Shown in pieces: positions 61,402-64,000 of a stretch of DNA of 64,000 nucleotides. Every line of letters starts with the position of its first letter. Within the stretch, counting starts at the first letter, position 1. A program made the position numbers and the translations under genes. The stretch is from an uncultured Bacteroidales bacterium. Lineage in GTDB: Bacteria; Bacteroidota; Bacteroidia; Bacteroidales; UBA932. Where the stretch lies: NCBI GenBank assembly GCA_944322925.1, contig CALUQM010000001.1:62001-126000 (forward strand). The letters are read 5' to 3'. The notes below the pieces were generated by a model. The model saw only the letters and a list, made by a program, of their open reading frames with translations, was not told the DNA's origin and searched no databases.

Positions 61402-63612
61402 ATGGACAAGAAAATAATATTATCGGGTATTGCTTTGATTATGATGTCTTGCAGCAATCTCAATCCCTTCTTCGGGGAATGGGACACTCCGTACGGGATT
61501 CCGCCTTTCGATGAGATTTCCGAAAACGACTACATAAGGGCTGTCAAATACGGGATTCACCAGCAGTCGGCCGAAGTCGATGCGATAATCGCAAGGGACG
61601 CCGAGCCTGATTTCGAAAACACCGTTGCCGCTTACGAATATTCCGGCAGGATCCTCGACAGGACATGTCTGGTGCTGTTCAATCTTGCCGAGAGCGATGC
61701 GACGGCTTCGCTTCAGAAAACAGTGGACAAGGTAATACCTCTGCTTACCGAACATACAGACAATATTTTCATGAATCCGTATTTCTTCGAAAGGGTGAAA
61801 GCCGTATATGACACGAGGAATTCCTCCGGTCTTACTACGGAACAGATCATGCTGACGGAGAAACTCTACAACCAGTTCATGTCCAACGGAGTGTCGCTTG
61901 ATGCTGCCGGGCAGGAAAGAATGAGGGAAATCAACAAGGAACTCGCCGCCCTGGAGCAGACGTTCGGGAACAACCTGCTTGCCGAGACCAACGCTTTCTC
62001 CCTGGTCCTGAAAGATACGTCGGATATAGCCGGTCTGCCTGAATCGGTGCTGCATTCTGCGGCTGCCGAAGACGGGTCGTGGGTTTTCACTCTTCAGAAT
62101 CCGAGTTATGTCCCTTTCATGACATACAGCGCTGACAGGGGGCTCAGGGAAAAGATGTTCATGGCATATTCTTCCCGCGGGAACAACGGGAATGACTGCG
62201 ACAACAAGGATGTCATCCTGAAAATCATGGCTCTGAGGATTGAGAAGGCCAGGCTGCTCGGATACGAGACTCCTGCGGAATTCATACTTTCCGACAAGAT
62301 GGCCGCTACTCCGGCCGCCGTGGATTCATTCCTCGACAGGATATTCAGGGCCGGCGTGGCAAAAGCCAGGGAAGAAGTAACCGACATGCAGGCAATCATG
62401 GATGCCGATGTGGAGGCTGGACTGCTTCCGGATGACAGCACCTCGGTGATCAGACCGTGGGACTGGGCCTATTATGCCGAAAGGGTAAGGCTTGCGAAAT
62501 ATGCCATCGACGAAACTTCCGTCAAGCCTTATTTCAGGATGGAAAACGTAAGGGACGGAGTTTTTGCCACGGCGCACAGGCTGTACGGCCTGAATTTCGA
62601 GAAACTCGACAGTATCCCTGTCTACCATTCTGACGTGGAAGGCTTCAAGGTAACAGACTCGGACAGTTCTCTGGTCGGTATTCTGCTGACTGACTACTAT
62701 CCGCGCAGCACCAAGAGGGGCGGAGCGTGGATGAGCAATTTGCGAAATCAGGAAATAACCGGGGACGGGACGGATATCCGTCCGATAATCGTGAATGTCG
62801 GCAATTTCACGAAACCTGTCGCGGACAAACCGTCCTTGCTGACTCTTGACGAAACGGCAACCATGTTCCATGAATTCGGACATGCCCTGCATGGACTCTT
62901 GAGCAGGTGTACCTATAAGGACATAAGCGGGACGAATGTTGCCAGGGACTTCGTGGAACTTCCGTCTCAGCTGAATGAGAACTGGGCTTTCCAGCCAGAG
63001 GTACTTGCGATGTATGCAAGGCATTACGAGACTGGAGAGGCCATCCCGGATTCTCTCGTGAACAAGATAAGGCAGGCAGGCAAGTTCAACCAGGGATTCA
63101 TGACCACCGAACTTGCTGCAGCCTCGATTCTCGACATGAGATGGCATGAGCTTACTTCCGTATATGTCCCTTCGGATTCTCCGTTCGCATCGGATACTCC
63201 GGCTCCTAAGGATGCCGAACCGGCCTTCCTTATAGTCGGCGGCCGTAAAATACCTACGGGGACATCGGAAGAGCTGCGCCTGATGGATCCGATTAAATTC
63301 GAATCCTACGTGATGAAGGAAGCGGGCCTGATAGACGAGATCATCCCGCGTTACCGGACTACTTATTTCAATCATATATTCAAGTCCGGCTACAACGCAG
63401 GTTATTACAGCTATCTTTGGGCAGAAGTCCTGGACAAGGATGCCTTCGAGCTTTTCAGGGAAAAGGGTATCTTCGACCGCAAGACCGCGATGTCATATCG
63501 CCGCAATATCCTTGAAAAGGGAGGCAGCGACGATCCTATGGTCCTGTACAAAAGGTTCCGCGGGGCGGAGCCTGACCCTGACGCCTTGCTGAGGGCAAGA
63601 GGATTGAAATAA
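61402..63612 (+). CDS. dcp: M3 family peptidase (dipeptidyl carboxypeptidase, Dcp type), lipoprotein
   Basis: A 736-residue zinc metallopeptidase that would release C-terminal dipeptides. The zinc motif HEFGHALH is near residue 490 and is followed by the expected downstream Glu region (NVARDFVELPSQLNENW). The C-terminal YSYLWAEVLDKDAFELF is typical of Dcp. The N-terminus has a lipobox (IALIMMSC, Cys17) followed by SNLNP rather than acids, suggesting it faces the periplasm. It has no clear promoter and lies 69 bp after the DUF5689 gene. Confidence 0.92.
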   Translation: MDKKIILSGIALIMMSCSNLNPFFGEWDTPYGIPPFDEISENDYIRAVKYGIHQQSAEVDAIIARDAEPDFENTVAAYEYSGRILDRTCLVLFNLAESDATASLQKTVDKVIPLLTEHTDNIFMNPYFFERVKAVYDTRNSSGLTTEQIMLTEKLYNQFMSNGVSLDAAGQERMREINKELAALEQTFGNNLLAETNAFSLVLKDTSDIAGLPESVLHSAAAEDGSWVFTLQNPSYVPFMTYSADRGLREKMFMAYSSRGNNGNDCDNKDVILKIMALRIEKARLLGYETPAEFILSDKMAATPAAVDSFLDRIFRAGVAKAREEVTDMQAIMDADVEAGLLPDDSTSVIRPWDWAYYAERVRLAKYAIDETSVKPYFRMENVRDGVFATAHRLYGLNFEKLDSIPVYHSDVEGFKVTDSDSSLVGILLTDYYPRSTKRGGAWMSNLRNQEITGDGTDIRPIIVNVGNFTKPVADKPSLLTLDETATMFHEFGHALHGLLSRCTYKDISGTNVARDFVELPSQLNENWAFQPEVLAMYARHYETGEAIPDSLVNKIRQAGKFNQGFMTTELAAASILDMRWHELTSVYVPSDSPFASDTPAPKDAEPAFLIVGGRKIPTGTSEELRLMDPIKFESYVMKEAGLIDEIIPRYRTTYFNHIFKSGYNAGYYSYLWAEVLDKDAFELFREKGIFDRKTAMSYRRNILEKGGSDDPMVLYKRFRGAEPDPDALLRARGLK

Positions 63613-63652
63613 GTAAGATTGAAGAGGTATAGTCTTTCGAAGAAAGATAAAG

Positions 63653-63687
63653 AGAGGGTGGCCAGAATTCCTTTTTGGTCACCCTCT
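63653..63687. terminator. Terminator between the M3 peptidase and mannose-6-phosphate isomerase genes
   Basis: AGAGGGTGGCC (63653-63663) pairs with GGTCACCCTCT (63677-63687), an 11-bp stem with one G-U pair. T-rich tails follow on both strands, so it can serve both convergent genes. A small TCTTTC-GAA-GAAAGA hairpin lies just before it. Confidence 0.75.
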
Positions 63688-63709
63688 TCTTACTTGTGTC
63701 CCCAAGTCT

Positions 63710-64000
63710 TTATACGAAAGATGTGAGTATCTTCATTTCTCCGTCCGGAACAAACTCCACGGAAGCGGTCGAAGCAGGGATCAGTACCGTTTCTCCCTGT
63801 CTGATGCTTTCACGGTTTCCTTCATTGTCGACGATTTCCCCTTTGCCGGCGGTGCAGATGACGATGAGGAAAGAATCCAGTCCGGAAAGGTCTTTTCTGT
63901 ACGGTCTGTCCGTTTCCAGCAGTGAAGTCGTGAAATAACTGCAGCTCACAAGTTCGGTTTCCTCGTTCTTTTTTTCCGTATAATGTGTGCGGTAGTCATC
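63710..64000 (-). CDS. manA: Mannose-6-phosphate isomerase, C-terminal part (cut by window edge)
   Basis: About 96 C-terminal residues of a class I (cupin) phosphomannose isomerase interconverting mannose 6-phosphate and fructose 6-phosphate. The visible part starts DDYRTHYTEKKNEETELVSC. It continues through SYFTTSLLE, SGLDSFLIVICTAGKGEI and the second cupin half RQGETVLIPASTASVEF. The N-terminal part with the zinc site is outside the window. It converges with the M3 peptidase gene. Confidence 0.88.
   Translation of the reverse strand, partial: DDYRTHYTEKKNEETELVSCSYFTTSLLETDRPYRKDLSGLDSFLIVICTAGKGEIVDNEGNRESIRQGETVLIPASTASVEFVPDGEMKILTSFV

Noticed and set aside
1..64000. CRISPR arrays, insertion sequences, prophage genes, integrase attachment sites and rRNA
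   Set aside because: Reading the window I saw no spaced direct repeats, transposase or integrase motifs, or rRNA segments. The tRNA genes show no duplicated 3' ends.

Overview
The window is a chromosomal segment of a Bacteroidales bacterium with roughly 50% GC. The evidence is gene content: SusC/Oar-like TonB-dependent receptors, BACON and DUF5689 lipoproteins, a DAHP synthase-chorismate mutase fusion, a Bacteroidetes-type malate dehydrogenase and a TrpB2. Promoters also fit: many genes have a TAnnTTTG -7 box, several with a TTG/TTTG -33 element 19-23 bp upstream, and ribosome binding sites are mostly weak. An uncultured gut lineage is plausible, but the sequence alone does not fix the genus. 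I see no phage, insertion sequence, CRISPR array or rRNA. Several long antisense open frames are codon-bias shadows of real genes.

Layout. 1-9.6 kb: partial anaerobic ribonucleotide reductase, Sfp-type phosphopantetheinyl transferase with a small upstream ORF, malate dehydrogenase, transketolase, tRNA-Pro and tRNA-Leu, a YhcH-family protein, a glycosyltransferase, a ComF-like protein and fabG. 9.7-24.8 kb: S-adenosylhomocysteine hydrolase, the cell-shape operon mreB-mreC-mreD-mrdA-rodA, ispD, an Lrp regulator, topA, then PBP1A-ddl-prmC. 24.9-36.7 kb: a lipoprotein of unknown function, a TPR protein coupled to a U32 peptidase-like protein, an M16-like protein without the zinc motif, a DUF3109 protein, two membrane-anchored unknowns, hemW and an aminopeptidase P. 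36.7-48.5 kb: trpB2, a solitary succinate dehydrogenase cytochrome b gene, pyrH-frr, the aromatic amino acid operon (pheA, aminotransferase, tyrA, DAHP synthase-chorismate mutase), and the opposing metK-dusB-lpxK operon.

48.5-61.3 kb is the most distinctive accessory region. An Oar-like TonB-dependent receptor is followed by a separately promoted operon. It encodes a BACON/DUF5689/OB-fold lipoprotein, a BACON lipoprotein, a BACON-NUC1 endonuclease, a secreted endonuclease/exonuclease/phosphatase enzyme, a second TonB-dependent receptor and a DUF5689 lipoprotein. Together these look like a surface system that binds, cuts and imports extracellular nucleic acid or its products. An M3 dipeptidyl carboxypeptidase and the end of a mannose-6-phosphate isomerase gene close the window.

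Two RNA control elements stand out. The aromatic operon is preceded by a Phe/Tyr-rich 20-residue leader peptide, an antiterminator and an intrinsic terminator. metK is preceded by a SAM-II-like aptamer followed by an intrinsic terminator.
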